Positions 16,483 through 31,551 of a DNA stretch of 64,000 nt are shown here, piece by piece; the stretch's first letter is position 1; each line of letters opens with the position of its first letter. Origin of the DNA: Mycolicibacterium mucogenicum DSM 44124 (lineage in GTDB: Bacteria; Actinomycetota; Actinomycetes; Mycobacteriales; Mycobacteriaceae); NCBI RefSeq assembly GCF_005670685.2, contig NZ_CP062008.1, positions 1,612,001-1,676,000 on the forward strand, in the 5' to 3' direction. A model generated the notes under the pieces. It was given only the letters and a program-made list of their open reading frames with translations. It was not told where the DNA came from and did no database searches. The position numbers and the translations under genes were made by a program.

Positions 16483-17763
16483 ATGGCGCGCATCGGAGAC
16501 GGCGGTGACCTGCTGAAGTGCTCGTTTTGCGGAAAGAGCCAGAAGCAGGTCAAGAAGCTGATTGCTGGACCTGGCGTCTACATCTGCGACGAGTGCATCG
16601 ACCTCTGCAACGAGATCATCGAAGAGGAGCTGGCCGACGCCGACGACGTCAAGCTCGATGAGCTGCCCAAGCCCCAGGAGATCCGGGACTTCCTCGAGGG
16701 CTACGTCATCGGCCAGGACAACGCCAAGAAGACGCTCGCCGTGGCCGTCTACAACCACTACAAGCGCATCCAGGCGCAGGAGAAGTCGCGTGACTCCCGG
16801 GGTGAGCCGGTCGAGCTCGCCAAGTCGAACATCCTGATGCTCGGGCCGACCGGTTGCGGCAAGACCTACCTGGCGCAGACCCTCGCCAAGATGCTCAACG
16901 TGCCGTTCGCCATCGCTGACGCGACCGCGCTGACCGAGGCCGGCTACGTCGGTGAGGACGTCGAGAACATCCTGCTGAAGCTGATCCAGGCCGCCGACTA
17001 CGACGTCAAGCGCGCCGAGACCGGCATCATCTACATCGACGAGGTCGACAAGATCGCCCGCAAGAGCGAGAACCCGTCGATCACCCGCGACGTGTCGGGC
17101 GAGGGCGTGCAGCAGGCGCTGCTGAAAATCCTCGAGGGGACGCAGGCTTCGGTGCCGCCGCAGGGCGGTCGCAAGCACCCGCACCAGGAATTCATCCAGA
17201 TCGACACCACCAACGTGCTGTTCATCGTGGCCGGCGCGTTCGCGGGCCTCGAGAAGATCGTGTCCGACCGGGTCGGCAAGCGTGGTCTGGGCTTCGGCGC
17301 CGAGGTGCACTCCAAGGCCGAGATCGACACCCAGGACCACTTCGCCGAGGTGCTGCCCGAGGACCTGATCAAGTTCGGCCTGATCCCCGAGTTCATCGGC
17401 CGTCTCCCGGTCGTGGCGTCGGTGACCAACCTGGACAAGGAATCGCTGGTGTCGATCCTGTCCAAGCCGAAGAACGCCCTGGTCAAGCAGTACGTCCGGC
17501 TCTTCGAGATGGACGGGGTGGAGCTCGAGTTCACCGACGACGCCCTCGACGCGATCGCCGACCAGGCCATTCACCGCGGAACCGGCGCCCGTGGCCTGCG
17601 CGCCATCATGGAAGAGGTCCTGCAGCCGGTGATGTTCGACATCCCGAGCCGCGACGACGTCGCCAAGGTGGTCGTGACCAAGGAAACCGTGCAGGACAAC
17701 GTGCTGCCGACCATCGTGCCGCGCAAGGCGCCCCGCTCGGAGCGTCGCGACAAGAGCGCATAG
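16483..17763 (+). CDS. clpX: ATP-dependent Clp protease ATP-binding subunit ClpX
   Basis: A hexameric AAA+ unfoldase that feeds ClpP1P2. 426 aa with the ATG after GGAGAAAG. The N-terminal zinc-binding domain has Cys13/Cys16 and Cys35/Cys38 (CSFC, CDEC). Walker A is GPTGCGKT (121-128), Walker B is IIYIDEVDK near residue 182, and the pore and sensor regions are normal. The C-terminal small domain follows. In M. tuberculosis clpX is separated from clpP2 by jefA and mmuM; here the separation is the envelope island. A strong terminator follows. Confidence 0.98.
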   Translation: MARIGDGGDLLKCSFCGKSQKQVKKLIAGPGVYICDECIDLCNEIIEEELADADDVKLDELPKPQEIRDFLEGYVIGQDNAKKTLAVAVYNHYKRIQAQEKSRDSRGEPVELAKSNILMLGPTGCGKTYLAQTLAKMLNVPFAIADATALTEAGYVGEDVENILLKLIQAADYDVKRAETGIIYIDEVDKIARKSENPSITRDVSGEGVQQALLKILEGTQASVPPQGGRKHPHQEFIQIDTTNVLFIVAGAFAGLEKIVSDRVGKRGLGFGAEVHSKAEIDTQDHFAEVLPEDLIKFGLIPEFIGRLPVVASVTNLDKESLVSILSKPKNALVKQYVRLFEMDGVELEFTDDALDAIADQAIHRGTGARGLRAIMEEVLQPVMFDIPSRDDVAKVVVTKETVQDNVLPTIVPRKAPRSERRDKSA

Positions 17764-17774
17764 GCCTCACCACA

Positions 17775-17806
17775 GGGAAAGCCCCCGCTCCGGCGGGGGC
17801 TTTCCC
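17775..17806. terminator. Terminator shared by clpX and fdhD
   Basis: GGGAAAGCCCCCG (17775-17787) pairs with CGGGGGCTTTCCC (17794-17806) around a 6-base loop. It lies between two convergent genes and is symmetric enough to act in both directions. Confidence 0.85.
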
Positions 17807-17841
17807 ATTGGGTCTATTGGCCGCTGGGGCCGGGAGAGTCG

Positions 17842-18653
17842 CTACCTGACCACGCGGTCGGGCCGGGTGTAGACGTTCATCGATTCGTTGCGCAGGAAGG
17901 CCACGAGGGTGAGTCCGGCCTGGCTCGCCAGGTCGACCGCCAACGAGGACGGCGCGGACACCGCGGCGAGCACCGGAATGCCCGCCATGACGGCCTTCTG
18001 CGTCAGTTCGAACGACGCCCGGCCGCTGACCAGGAGGACGGTGCTCGTCAGCGGAACTCGGCCCTGCTCGAGCGCCCAGCCGATCACTTTGTCCACGGCG
18101 TTGTGCCGGCCGATGTCCTCGCGGGCCACGAACATCTCACCGTCGGCGCTGAACAGCGCGGCAGCGTGCAGCCCGCCGGTGCTGTTGAACACCTTCTGGG
18201 CCTGCCGCAGCTGCTGGGGCAGCGCCGACAGGGTGGCATTGGTGACGGTGGTCGGATCGTCGCCGGGGGAGTAGTGGCTGACGGTCCGGACGGCGTCGAT
18301 GGACGCCTTGCCGCACACGCCGCACGACGAGGTGGTGTAGAAGTTGCGTGTCACGTCGACCGACGGCGGCGGGACGTGCGGTGCCAGCGTCACGTCGAGC
18401 ACGTTGTAGGTGTTGGTGCCGTCGTCGGTGGCGCCGCGGCAGTAGGCGACGCGGGCGATGTCGTCGCGCCGGGCGATGACGCCCTCGGTGAGCAGAAACC
18501 CTTGGGCCAGTTCGACATCCGAGCCCGGCGTCCGCATGGTGACGGTGAGGGGCGTGCCGTTGACCCGGATCTCCAGCGGTTCCTCGACGGCCAATGTCTC
18601 CGGCCGTGACACCGACCCACCCGAGGTGACGTGTTCAGCCCGCCGGCGCGCGG

Positions 18654-18666
<13 letters not shown>
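17842..18666 (-). CDS. fdhD: Formate dehydrogenase accessory sulfurtransferase FdhD
   Basis: It transfers sulfur from a cysteine desulfurase to the molybdenum cofactor, which formate-dehydrogenase-type enzymes need for activity. 274 aa with the key CGVCGK motif (Cys115, Cys118). The family blocks [38 protein letters not shown] and [11 protein letters not shown] are all present. Its start overlaps the end of fdhF by 13 bases, so the two are coupled. Order fdhF-fdhD matches M. tuberculosis Rv2900c-Rv2899c. Confidence 0.95.
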
Positions 18667-20993
<2,327 letters not shown>

Positions 20994-21185
20994 CTGCCCA
21001 ATCTAATCCTCACGATCGGCCTGATCAGGCCGAGAGACGGCGTTCGTGATCGGCATTTCAGATGCACTGATAGGCGGCACCTATCACCGGTGCAGGCGAC
21101 GGTGCGCCGCGCCGCCCTCGGGTACCCGGGACCTAAGTCCCTATGCCGGGTATATGACCCGGGGTACTTTCAGGAGAGCTCGACG

Positions 21186-21201
21186 ATACCCCCACCCGTA
21201 T
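21186..21201. promoter_or_regulatory. CsoR/CstR-type operator, copy 1 (degenerate)
   Basis: ATACCCCCACCCGTAT keeps the outer ATAC/GTAT arms of the family palindrome but not the inner G-run. It lies 36 bp upstream of the perfect copy at 21222. A further partial match (ATGACCCGGGGTAC) occurs near 21154-21167. Confidence 0.45.
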
Positions 21202-21221
21202 AACAATGAACTGGGAATAAG

Positions 21222-21237
21222 ATACCCCCGGGGGTAT
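21222..21237. promoter_or_regulatory. CsoR/CstR-type operator, copy 2 (perfect palindrome)
   Basis: ATACCCCCGGGGGTAT is a perfect 16-bp palindrome of the type bound by CsoR-family repressors. CstR sites in sulfide operons and RicR/CsoR sites in copper operons share this ATACCC...GGGTAT form. It is immediately followed by TATATTTAAT, the probable -10 region, so binding would block the promoter of the sulfur operon. No CsoR-family gene is present in this window. Confidence 0.75.
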
Positions 21238-21242
21238 ATTTA

Positions 21243-21258
21243 ATACCTGTAGGGGTAT
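21243..21258. promoter_or_regulatory. CsoR/CstR-type operator, copy 3
   Basis: ATACCTGTAGGGGTAT pairs over its outer five bases and the centre. It begins 21 bp after the start of the perfect copy, two helical turns away, so both could be bound on the same DNA face. Confidence 0.6.
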
Positions 21259-21300
21259 AGCTCAGAGTGGTGCTACCCAATGAAGAGAAAGAAGCCGCTG

Positions 21301-22680
<1,380 letters not shown>

Positions 22681-22700
22681 AGATCGGAGACATCACAGAT

Positions 22701-23903
<1,203 letters not shown>

Positions 23904-23937
23904 CAATGTGGTTGCTGACCCAAGAAAGGAAATCGCC

Positions 23938-24300
23938 ATGACCACCAAAACTGTCACCGCCGCCGACTTCGAGGCGACCATAACCGACAATCCCATTGTC
24001 CTCATCGATTTCTGGGCATCGTGGTGCGGTCCGTGCCGCGCCTTTGCTCCGGTTTTCGACCGATCGGCACAGTCGCATCCTGATGTGGTGCACGCCAAGG
24101 TCGATACCGAAGCGCAGCAGCAGCTTGCCGCCGCTCTCGAAATCCAGGCGATCCCAACGATCATGGCGTTCCGCGACGGCATCCTCGTGTACCGCCAGCC
24201 GGGTGCGATGCCCGCTCCGGCCCTCGAGGATCTGATCACCCGCGTCAAGGCACTCGACATGGCCGATGTGCGTGCTCAGATCGCGGGCAAGACGCACTGA
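23938..24300 (+). CDS. Thioredoxin
   Basis: 120 aa, thioredoxin fold with the active site WCGPC (Cys30, Cys33) and cis-Pro in IQAIPTIMAF. The start at 23938 has GAAAGGAAA upstream; the frame extends to 23896 without a ribosome site. Inside this operon it would reduce protein persulfides or release sulfide from the rhodanese persulfide. It is not obviously the main housekeeping thioredoxin. Confidence 0.92.
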   Translation: MTTKTVTAADFEATITDNPIVLIDFWASWCGPCRAFAPVFDRSAQSHPDVVHAKVDTEAQQQLAAALEIQAIPTIMAFRDGILVYRQPGAMPAPALEDLITRVKALDMADVRAQIAGKTH

Positions 24301-24368
24301 CCGAGATGTCGTCGCGCGCCATGCGCGATGACGCGCCCCGCCGTTCCGTTCGAGGAGAGTGAAGTTCC

Positions 24369-25148
24369 GTGAATATTGTTGTCGCCCTTGCCCTCGGCGC
24401 CGTGATCGGCGCCCTGCTGGGCCTGCTCGGCGGCGGCGGGTCGATCCTCGCGGTGCCGGCGTTGGTCTACGTGCTGGGACTCGGTATCGAGGAAGCGATT
24501 CCGATGTCGCTGTTGGTCGTCGGCATCGCCTCGGCGGTGGGCGCGCTGCCGAAGGTTCGCGCCGGCCAGGTCCAATGGCGGTTGGCCGTCGTCTTCTCGG
24601 CGGCCGGTATCCCGGCGACCTTCATCGGCAGCGCCATCGGCCGCCACCTGCCGCAGCCGGTGCTCCTCGTCGGCTTCGCCGTGGTCATGGTGCTGGCCGG
24701 AATCCGGATGCTGCAGGACAACGGCGGCACCGGTACCGCCTGCAGAGTCGGTGATTCCGGCATCAACTGGCGCCGCTGTGCCTCCAGATCGATTCCTGCG
24801 GGCTTCCTCGTCGGGCTGCTCACCGGACTCTTCGGCGTCGGCGGCGGCTTTCTGATCATTCCGGCGCTCGTGTTGATGCTCGGGGTGGAGATGCCCATCG
24901 CGATCGGTACCTCGCTGCTCATCATCGTCGCGAACTCGTTGGCGGGCCTGCTGTCCCACCTCAGCGGCACCAGCATCGACTGGACCATCGCCGCGGCGTT
25001 CGTCGGTACCGCGATCGTCGGTTCGCTGCTCGCCGGCCACCTGGGCACCCGGCTCGACACCCGGCGGCTGCAGCGCTGGTTCGCCTACCTGGTCTTCGCG
25101 GTCGCGGCGTATGTGCTCATCGACACCGTCGCCGTGAGCTTCTTGTGA
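24369..25148 (+). CDS. TauE/SafE-family sulfite or sulfonate exporter
   Basis: 259 aa with about eight hydrophobic helices in two homologous halves (GAVIGALLGLLGGGGSILAVP and GFLVGLLTGLFGVGGGFLIIP regions, the signature glycine-rich repeat of the family). The start is a GTG after GAGGAGAGTG. As last gene of the sulfide operon it probably exports sulfite, sulfide-derived anions or thiosulfate. TauE proteins accompany cstA/cstB in Firmicutes too. Confidence 0.88.
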   Translation: MNIVVALALGAVIGALLGLLGGGGSILAVPALVYVLGLGIEEAIPMSLLVVGIASAVGALPKVRAGQVQWRLAVVFSAAGIPATFIGSAIGRHLPQPVLLVGFAVVMVLAGIRMLQDNGGTGTACRVGDSGINWRRCASRSIPAGFLVGLLTGLFGVGGGFLIIPALVLMLGVEMPIAIGTSLLIIVANSLAGLLSHLSGTSIDWTIAAAFVGTAIVGSLLAGHLGTRLDTRRLQRWFAYLVFAVAAYVLIDTVAVSFL

Positions 25149-25243
25149 CGTGACCAGCGGTGTCCGCAAATCTTCACCAGACCGACATGTCGGCGACCCG
25201 TCGCGTGACGTGCGCGGTTGCCCAGCTTCTGGACAATGGCCGT

Positions 25244-25396
25244 ATGGATACCGATACCGGCCGTGGTACGCCGGGTCGCCGCGCCTGGGCCGACCCGCTG
25301 GCGTTGGGGTTCCAGGCGCACCGGCAGCTGATGCTGCTTCGCCTGCGGTGGCATGGCCGCCGTCTGGACACCCGTCCAGACGGGCAACCGGACTGA
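25244..25396 (+). CDS. Possible small protein downstream of tauE (low support)
   Basis: A 50-aa reading frame, MDTDTGRGTPGRRAWADPLA and onwards, rich in Arg and Gly with a Leu-rich helix (HRQLMLLRLRWHGRRL). No clear ribosome site and no family recognised. It could be a real cationic small protein or noise in GC-rich DNA. Confidence 0.3.
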   Translation: MDTDTGRGTPGRRAWADPLALGFQAHRQLMLLRLRWHGRRLDTRPDGQPD

Positions 25397-25746
25397 CGCC
25401 TAATCGCTTGTGCCGCCGGATGTTTCCGACGCGGCCGAGTGCTAGCGCGGACCGCTACCGATCGGTAACCGCGTTCTTAGGAATTCCACCTGCCGGAACG
25501 TGATGAAAGCCACATTTTGACAGGTGTCAAGCGGCTGCAATCGATTTGACGTGCGAATTTGTTGGGCCGCCACACCGCCTTCAATGGCGCGTCCTGGCGA
25601 GTGCACCCTAAGAGAAGTGCAATAATCGGTACTAGCAGTGACATCAAAATTTTGGCGGGCGCCGGGCTGGCGATCGTGAGCACCGTTCTGCGGCGTCTCC
25701 GAACAGTGCGACGGACGGTCGAAACAGAGTGTGAAAGGCAGGCGTC
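25397..25746. other. Intergenic region upstream of korA
   Basis: 350 bases without a supported gene, lower in GC from about 25490. Two inverted repeats stand out: TACCGATCGGTA (25456-25467) and TTGACAGGTGTCAA (25517-25530, arms TTGACA/TGTCAA). Either could be a regulator site or a -35 element for korA. The korA ribosome site AAAGGCAGG is at about 25734-25742. Confidence 0.45.
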
Positions 25747-27702
25747 GTGGGTCTCAACGACGACGACAACGGCACCGGCGCCGGGAGTGGCGCAGCCTCG
25801 CGGCAGAAGCTCGAGAAGGTCGTCATCCGCTTCGCCGGTGACTCCGGTGACGGTATGCAGCTGACCGGTGACCGGTTCACTTCGGAAGCCGCGCTCTTCG
25901 GCAATGACCTTGCGACGCAGCCGAATTACCCCGCCGAGATCCGCGCACCACAGGGCACCCTGCCCGGTGTGTCGTCGTTCCAGATCCAGATCGCGGATTA
26001 CGACATCCTCACCGCCGGTGACCGCCCCGACGTGCTGGTCGCGATGAACCCGGCCGCGCTCAAGGCCAACGTCGCCGACCTGCCGCGCGGCGGCATGATC
26101 ATCGCCAATTCCGACGAGTTCACCAAGCGCAACCTGGCCAAGGTCGGGTACGAGGAGAACCCGCTCGAGAACGACGAGCTGTCCGAGTTCGTCGTCATCC
26201 CGGTGGCGATGACCACGCTGACCCTGGCCGCCGTCGAGGCCATCGGCGCGACCAAGAAGGACGGTCAGCGCGCCAAGAACATGTTCGGGCTCGGCCTGCT
26301 GTCCTGGATGTACGGCCGCGAGCTGGAGCACAGCGAGGCCTTCATCCGTGAGAAGTTCGCCCGCAAGCCCGAGATCGCCGAGGCCAACGTGCTGGCGCTC
26401 AAGGCCGGCTGGAACTACGGCGAGACCACCGAGGCCTTCGGCACCACCTACGAGGTGGCCCCGGCCAAGCTCAAGTCCGGTGAATACCGACAGATCTCGG
26501 GCAACACGGCCATGGCGTACGGCATCGTCGCCGCCGGTCAGCTGGGTGACATCCAGGTGGTGCTCGGCACCTACCCGATCACCCCGGCCAGCGACATCCT
26601 GCACGAGCTGTCCAAGCACAAGAACTTCAATGTCCTGACCTTCCAGGCCGAGGACGAGATCGCTGGTATCGGAGCGGCCATCGGTGCGTCGTACGGCGGC
26701 GCGCTCGGTGTGACCAGCACGTCGGGCCCCGGTGTCTCGCTGAAGTCCGAGGCCATCGGCCTCGCGGTCATGACCGAGCTGCCGCTCATCGTCATCGACG
26801 TGCAGCGCGGTGGCCCGTCCACAGGGCTGCCGACCAAGACCGAGCAGGCCGACCTGCTGCAGGCGCTCTACGGCCGCAACGGTGAATCGCCCGTCGCGGT
26901 GCTGGCGCCCGCCTCCCCGTCGGACTGCTTCGACATCGCGGTCGAGGCCGTGCGGATCGCCATCGCGTACCACACGCCGGTGATCATCCTGTCCGACGGC
27001 GCGATCGCCAATGGCTCCGAGCCGTGGCGTATCCCGGACATCGCGAGCTACCCGGCCATCGAGCACACGTTCGCCAAGTCGGGCGAGCCGTTCCAGCCGT
27101 ACGCGCGTGACCCCGAGACGCTGGGGCGCCAGTTCGCCATCCCGGGTACCGCCGGTCTGGAGCACCGCATCGGTGGTCTCGAGGCGGCCAACGGCTCCGG
27201 CAACATCTCCTACGAGCCCAAGAACCACGACCTCATGGTCCGGTTGCGCCAGCTCAAGATCGACGGCATCAAGGTGCCCGACCTCGAGGTCGACGACCCG
27301 AGCGGCGAAGCCGAGCTGCTGATGCTCGGTTGGGGCAGCTCGTACGGCCCCATCGGCGAAGCGTGCCGCCGCGCCCGGCGCAACGGCGTCAAGGTTGCCC
27401 ACGCGCAGCTGCGCCACCTCAACCCGTTCCCGGCGAACCTCGAAGAGGTCCTGCGCAAGTACGACAAGGTCGTCGTGCCCGAGATGAACCTCGGCCAGCT
27501 GGCGCTGCTGCTGCGCGGCAAGTACCTGGTCGACGTCCAGTCGGTGACCAAGGTCGAGGGCATGGCATTCCTGGCCGACGAGGTCGAGGGCATCATCAGC
27601 GCGGCGCTGGACGGATCGTTGCGCGAGAAGGAAACTGACAAGGCCAAGTTCGCACGGTTGGCAGCCGCCACCGTGGAAACCGGTGTGGGAGCAAACGCAT
27701 GA
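25747..27702 (+). CDS. korA: 2-oxoglutarate:ferredoxin oxidoreductase, alpha subunit
   Basis: The CoA-dependent, oxygen-tolerant KorAB of mycobacteria converts 2-oxoglutarate to succinyl-CoA and reduced ferredoxin. 651 aa from a GTG. The N-terminal gamma-type domain (VIRFAGDSGDGMQLTGDRF, ATQPNYPAEIRAPQGT) is fused to the alpha domain (GNTAMAYGIVAAGQLGD, YPITPASDILHEL, FQAEDEIAGIGAAIGASY). Its stop overlaps korB by 4 bases. It corresponds to M. tuberculosis Rv2455c. Confidence 0.96.
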   Translation: MGLNDDDNGTGAGSGAASRQKLEKVVIRFAGDSGDGMQLTGDRFTSEAALFGNDLATQPNYPAEIRAPQGTLPGVSSFQIQIADYDILTAGDRPDVLVAMNPAALKANVADLPRGGMIIANSDEFTKRNLAKVGYEENPLENDELSEFVVIPVAMTTLTLAAVEAIGATKKDGQRAKNMFGLGLLSWMYGRELEHSEAFIREKFARKPEIAEANVLALKAGWNYGETTEAFGTTYEVAPAKLKSGEYRQISGNTAMAYGIVAAGQLGDIQVVLGTYPITPASDILHELSKHKNFNVLTFQAEDEIAGIGAAIGASYGGALGVTSTSGPGVSLKSEAIGLAVMTELPLIVIDVQRGGPSTGLPTKTEQADLLQALYGRNGESPVAVLAPASPSDCFDIAVEAVRIAIAYHTPVIILSDGAIANGSEPWRIPDIASYPAIEHTFAKSGEPFQPYARDPETLGRQFAIPGTAGLEHRIGGLEAANGSGNISYEPKNHDLMVRLRQLKIDGIKVPDLEVDDPSGEAELLMLGWGSSYGPIGEACRRARRNGVKVAHAQLRHLNPFPANLEEVLRKYDKVVVPEMNLGQLALLLRGKYLVDVQSVTKVEGMAFLADEVEGIISAALDGSLREKETDKAKFARLAAATVETGVGANA

Positions 27703-28781
27703 CGGATCTGATCGGTGCTGATCTGGGCCTGACCGAAGCCCTCAGCAAGACTGCCCTGGTTCCGACCACGGACCAGCCGCAGAAGGGCAAGGACTTCACC
27801 AGCGACCAGGAGGTGCGCTGGTGCCCGGGTTGCGGTGACTACGTCATCCTCAACACCATCCGCAACTTCCTGCCGGAGCTGGGCCTGCGCCGCGAGAACA
27901 TCGCGTTCATCAGCGGCATCGGCTGCTCGAGCCGGTTCCCGTACTACCTGGAGACCTACGGGTTCCACTCGATCCACGGTCGTGCCCCGACCATCGCCAC
28001 CGGTCTGGCGCTCGCCCGTCCGGACCTGTCGGTGTGGGTCGTCACCGGTGACGGTGACTCGCTGTCGATCGGTGGCAACCACCTGATCCACGCGCTGCGC
28101 CGCAACATCAACATCACGATCCTGCTGTTCAACAACCGGATCTACGGTCTGACCAAGGGCCAGTACTCGCCGACCTCCGAGGTCGGCAAGGTCACCAAGT
28201 CGACCCCGATGGGCTCGCTGGACCAGCCGTTCAACCCTGTGTCGCTGGCCCTCGGTGCCGAGGCGACGTTCGTCGGCCGCGCGCTGGACTCCGACCGCAA
28301 GGGTCTGACCGAGGTGCTCAAGGCCGCGGCCCAGCACCGCGGTGCCGCCATCGTCGAGATCCTGCAGGACTGCCCGATCTTCAACGACGGCTCCTTCGAC
28401 GCGCTGCGCAAGGAAGGCGCCGAGGAGCGCCTGATCAACCTGCAGCACGGCCAGCCGATCACCTTCGGCGCGGAGAACGAGTACTGCGTGACCAAGTCCG
28501 GCTACGGACTGGAGATCGGCAAGACCGCCGACGTCGATCCGTCGGACATCGTGGTGCACAACGCGCACCTCGACGACCCGGCCTACGCCTTCGCGCTGTC
28601 GCGCCTGTCGGAGCAGAACCTCGAGCACACCGTGATGGGCATCTTCCGTCAGGTGAACCGGCCGACGTACGACGACGAAGCGCGGGCTCAGATCGCCTCG
28701 GCGCGGGAATCCAAGGCGCACGACACCGCCGCTCTGCAATCCTTGCTGCGTGGCAAGGACACTTGGACAGTCGACGAGTAA
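27699..28781 (+). CDS. korB: 2-oxoglutarate:ferredoxin oxidoreductase, beta subunit
   Basis: 360 aa, thiamine-diphosphate-binding subunit. The TPP motif [20 protein letters not shown] and the following [11 protein letters not shown] bind cofactor and Mg. Cysteines in WCPGCGDY and SGIGCSSRF, with a later one (CPIF), would ligate the single 4Fe-4S cluster. The start ATGA overlaps the korA stop. Equivalent to Rv2454c. Confidence 0.96.
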   Translation: MTDLIGADLGLTEALSKTALVPTTDQPQKGKDFTSDQEVRWCPGCGDYVILNTIRNFLPELGLRRENIAFISGIGCSSRFPYYLETYGFHSIHGRAPTIATGLALARPDLSVWVVTGDGDSLSIGGNHLIHALRRNINITILLFNNRIYGLTKGQYSPTSEVGKVTKSTPMGSLDQPFNPVSLALGAEATFVGRALDSDRKGLTEVLKAAAQHRGAAIVEILQDCPIFNDGSFDALRKEGAEERLINLQHGQPITFGAENEYCVTKSGYGLEIGKTADVDPSDIVVHNAHLDDPAYAFALSRLSEQNLEHTVMGIFRQVNRPTYDDEARAQIASARESKAHDTAALQSLLRGKDTWTVDE

Positions 28782-28788
28782 CAACGCA

Positions 28789-29367
28789 TTGACCGAAGAC
28801 GCCCCGCTGGCCGCAGTTGTATTGGCCGGCGGGGCGTCTCGTCGTATGGGGCGCGACAAGGCCACCGTGCGGTTCCGCGGGCCGGCGGGGGAGATCACGT
28901 TCGTGGAGCAGGCGGTGGCGACGCTGCGAACCCGCTGCCAGGCGGTGTTCGTCATCGCCGCCCGTGGCCAGGGGCTGCCTGACCTGGACGCGGAAGTGTT
29001 GCGCGACGCGACTCCCGGCGTGGGACCACTGCTGGCCACCGCTCGTGGTCTGCGCGCGGCGGCCGACGCCGGATACTCGCGCGCCTTCGTGTGCGCCGTG
29101 GACATGCCGTATCTGACGACGGAGCTGATCGACGAGCTGGCCGAGTACGCGGCACGTGTCGACGCCGACGTGGTGCTGCCCTGGGACGGGCGGGATCACT
29201 ACCTGGCGGGTATCTACCGGACCGCGCTGGCCACCCGGGCCGACGAGCTGGTGGCCCACGGGCGGCGCAGCATGCGGGCCCTGGTCGACACCTCCGACAC
29301 CCAGCGCGTGGTGATGGACCGGCAGCGGGCGCTCGTCAACGTCAACAGCCCGGACGATTTGGTCTGA
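28789..29367 (+). CDS. mobA: Molybdenum cofactor guanylyltransferase MobA
   Basis: It adds GMP to molybdopterin to make the MGD form used by enzymes such as FdhF. 192 aa from a TTG at 28789; a GTG at 28750 inside korB is the alternative (205 aa) and neither has a good ribosome site. I prefer the TTG because it puts LAAVVLAGG at the usual distance from the start. Motifs are [22 protein letters not shown] and [13 protein letters not shown]. It follows korB by 7 bases, the order of Rv2455c-Rv2453c. Confidence 0.9.
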   Translation: MTEDAPLAAVVLAGGASRRMGRDKATVRFRGPAGEITFVEQAVATLRTRCQAVFVIAARGQGLPDLDAEVLRDATPGVGPLLATARGLRAAADAGYSRAFVCAVDMPYLTTELIDELAEYAARVDADVVLPWDGRDHYLAGIYRTALATRADELVAHGRRSMRALVDTSDTQRVVMDRQRALVNVNSPDDLV

Positions 29368-30554
<1,187 letters not shown>

Positions 30555-30596
30555 TTCCCGAAGGCTCAGAGCGCCTCAAACGCTCGAACGAGACAA

Positions 30597-30634
30597 ACAG
30601 AGGGTGTCGGACCACACGGTCCGACACCCTCTGT
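30597..30634 (+). terminator. Terminator of rpf
   Basis: ACAGAGGGTGTCGGACC (30597-30613) pairs base for base with GGTCCGACACCCTCTGT (30618-30634), a 17-bp stem with a 4-base loop, followed by CATTGTC. Confidence 0.88.
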
Positions 30635-30697
30635 CATTGTCACGGCCGTTGTCCCGGGCGGCCAGGGGTGATCCGTCACTTGATGAAACTATGGGGT

Positions 30698-31510
30698 ATG
30701 GCGACGCACGACATCGCGACCGGCCTCGGCACCCTGCGGGTCCACGTCAGTGGTTCTGGCGACCCGATTCTCCTGATGCCCAGTCTGTTGACCGACCACA
30801 CGCTGTACGCGGCGCAGGTGGCCCACTTCTCTACGAGCTACACCACGATCGCCGTCGACCCGCCGGGGCAGGGGCGCAGCGAGCCGCTGCGCAGTGCCTT
30901 CACCTTCGAGGCCAGCGCCCGGGCGTACCTCGACGTCCTGGACGCGCTTGGCCTGCCGTGGGCGCACCTCGTCGGCAATTCGTGGGGCGCCATGATCGGC
31001 GGCACGATGTCGGCGACATTCCCCGAGCGGGTCGGGTGTGCGGTGCTGCTCAACGGCACGGCGTCCGGGGGTCCCCGCTGGGACCGCCTGCAACTCGCGC
31101 TGGCGGCCCGGATGACCCGGCTGGCCGGGCGCCCACTCTTCGTGCGGTCGACGGTCGTGCCGCGCTTCCTCGGGAAGACCACGCGCCGTCAGCGGCCCGA
31201 CCTGGTCGACGGACTGGTGACGATGATCAGGCGCAACGATGCCCGGTCCGCCAGCTTCGCGGTGGAGAGCATCGTGGTCAGGCGGCCCGATCAGCATGCG
31301 CTGTTCGGCCACATCGCCGTCCCGACCCTGGTGGTGGCGGGCCGCGAGGACGCGAGTTTCCCGGTCGCCGAAGTACGCCGGATGGCCGAGGCGATTCCGG
31401 GCTCGGAGCTGGTGGTCCTGGATCGGATCGGCCACCTGGCCGCCTATGAGGCGCCCGACACCGTCAATGCCCTCATCGACGACTTCCTCGACCGCCACCG
31501 CAGGCAATAA
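30698..31510 (+). CDS. Alpha/beta-fold hydrolase
   Basis: 270 aa with the hydrolase fold: oxyanion region SGSGDPILLMPSLLTD, nucleophile elbow GNSWGAM, acid in VVAGREDASFPVAEV, and His in RIGHLAAYEAP. Substrate unknown; such proteins are often assigned as 3-oxoadipate enol-lactonase-like. ATG 30698 gives MATHDIATGLGTLRVH; ATG 30683 is also possible, and the frame is open back to 30527 across the terminator, which is not credible as coding. Single gene. Confidence 0.82.
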   Translation: MATHDIATGLGTLRVHVSGSGDPILLMPSLLTDHTLYAAQVAHFSTSYTTIAVDPPGQGRSEPLRSAFTFEASARAYLDVLDALGLPWAHLVGNSWGAMIGGTMSATFPERVGCAVLLNGTASGGPRWDRLQLALAARMTRLAGRPLFVRSTVVPRFLGKTTRRQRPDLVDGLVTMIRRNDARSASFAVESIVVRRPDQHALFGHIAVPTLVVAGREDASFPVAEVRRMAEAIPGSELVVLDRIGHLAAYEAPDTVNALIDDFLDRHRRQ

Positions 31511-31551
31511 TCGCGCGAGGTGGCGCGCCGTCATGTGCTAACAACGAAGTC

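Noticed and set aside
21222..21258. Copper (CsoR/RicR) regulon operators
   Set aside because: Sequence form alone cannot exclude it, but the downstream genes are all for sulfide handling and none for copper, so CstR-type control is favoured.
25477..27417. 646-codon minus-strand open frame opposite korA
   Set aside because: High-GC antisense shadow; korA on the plus strand is fully recognisable.
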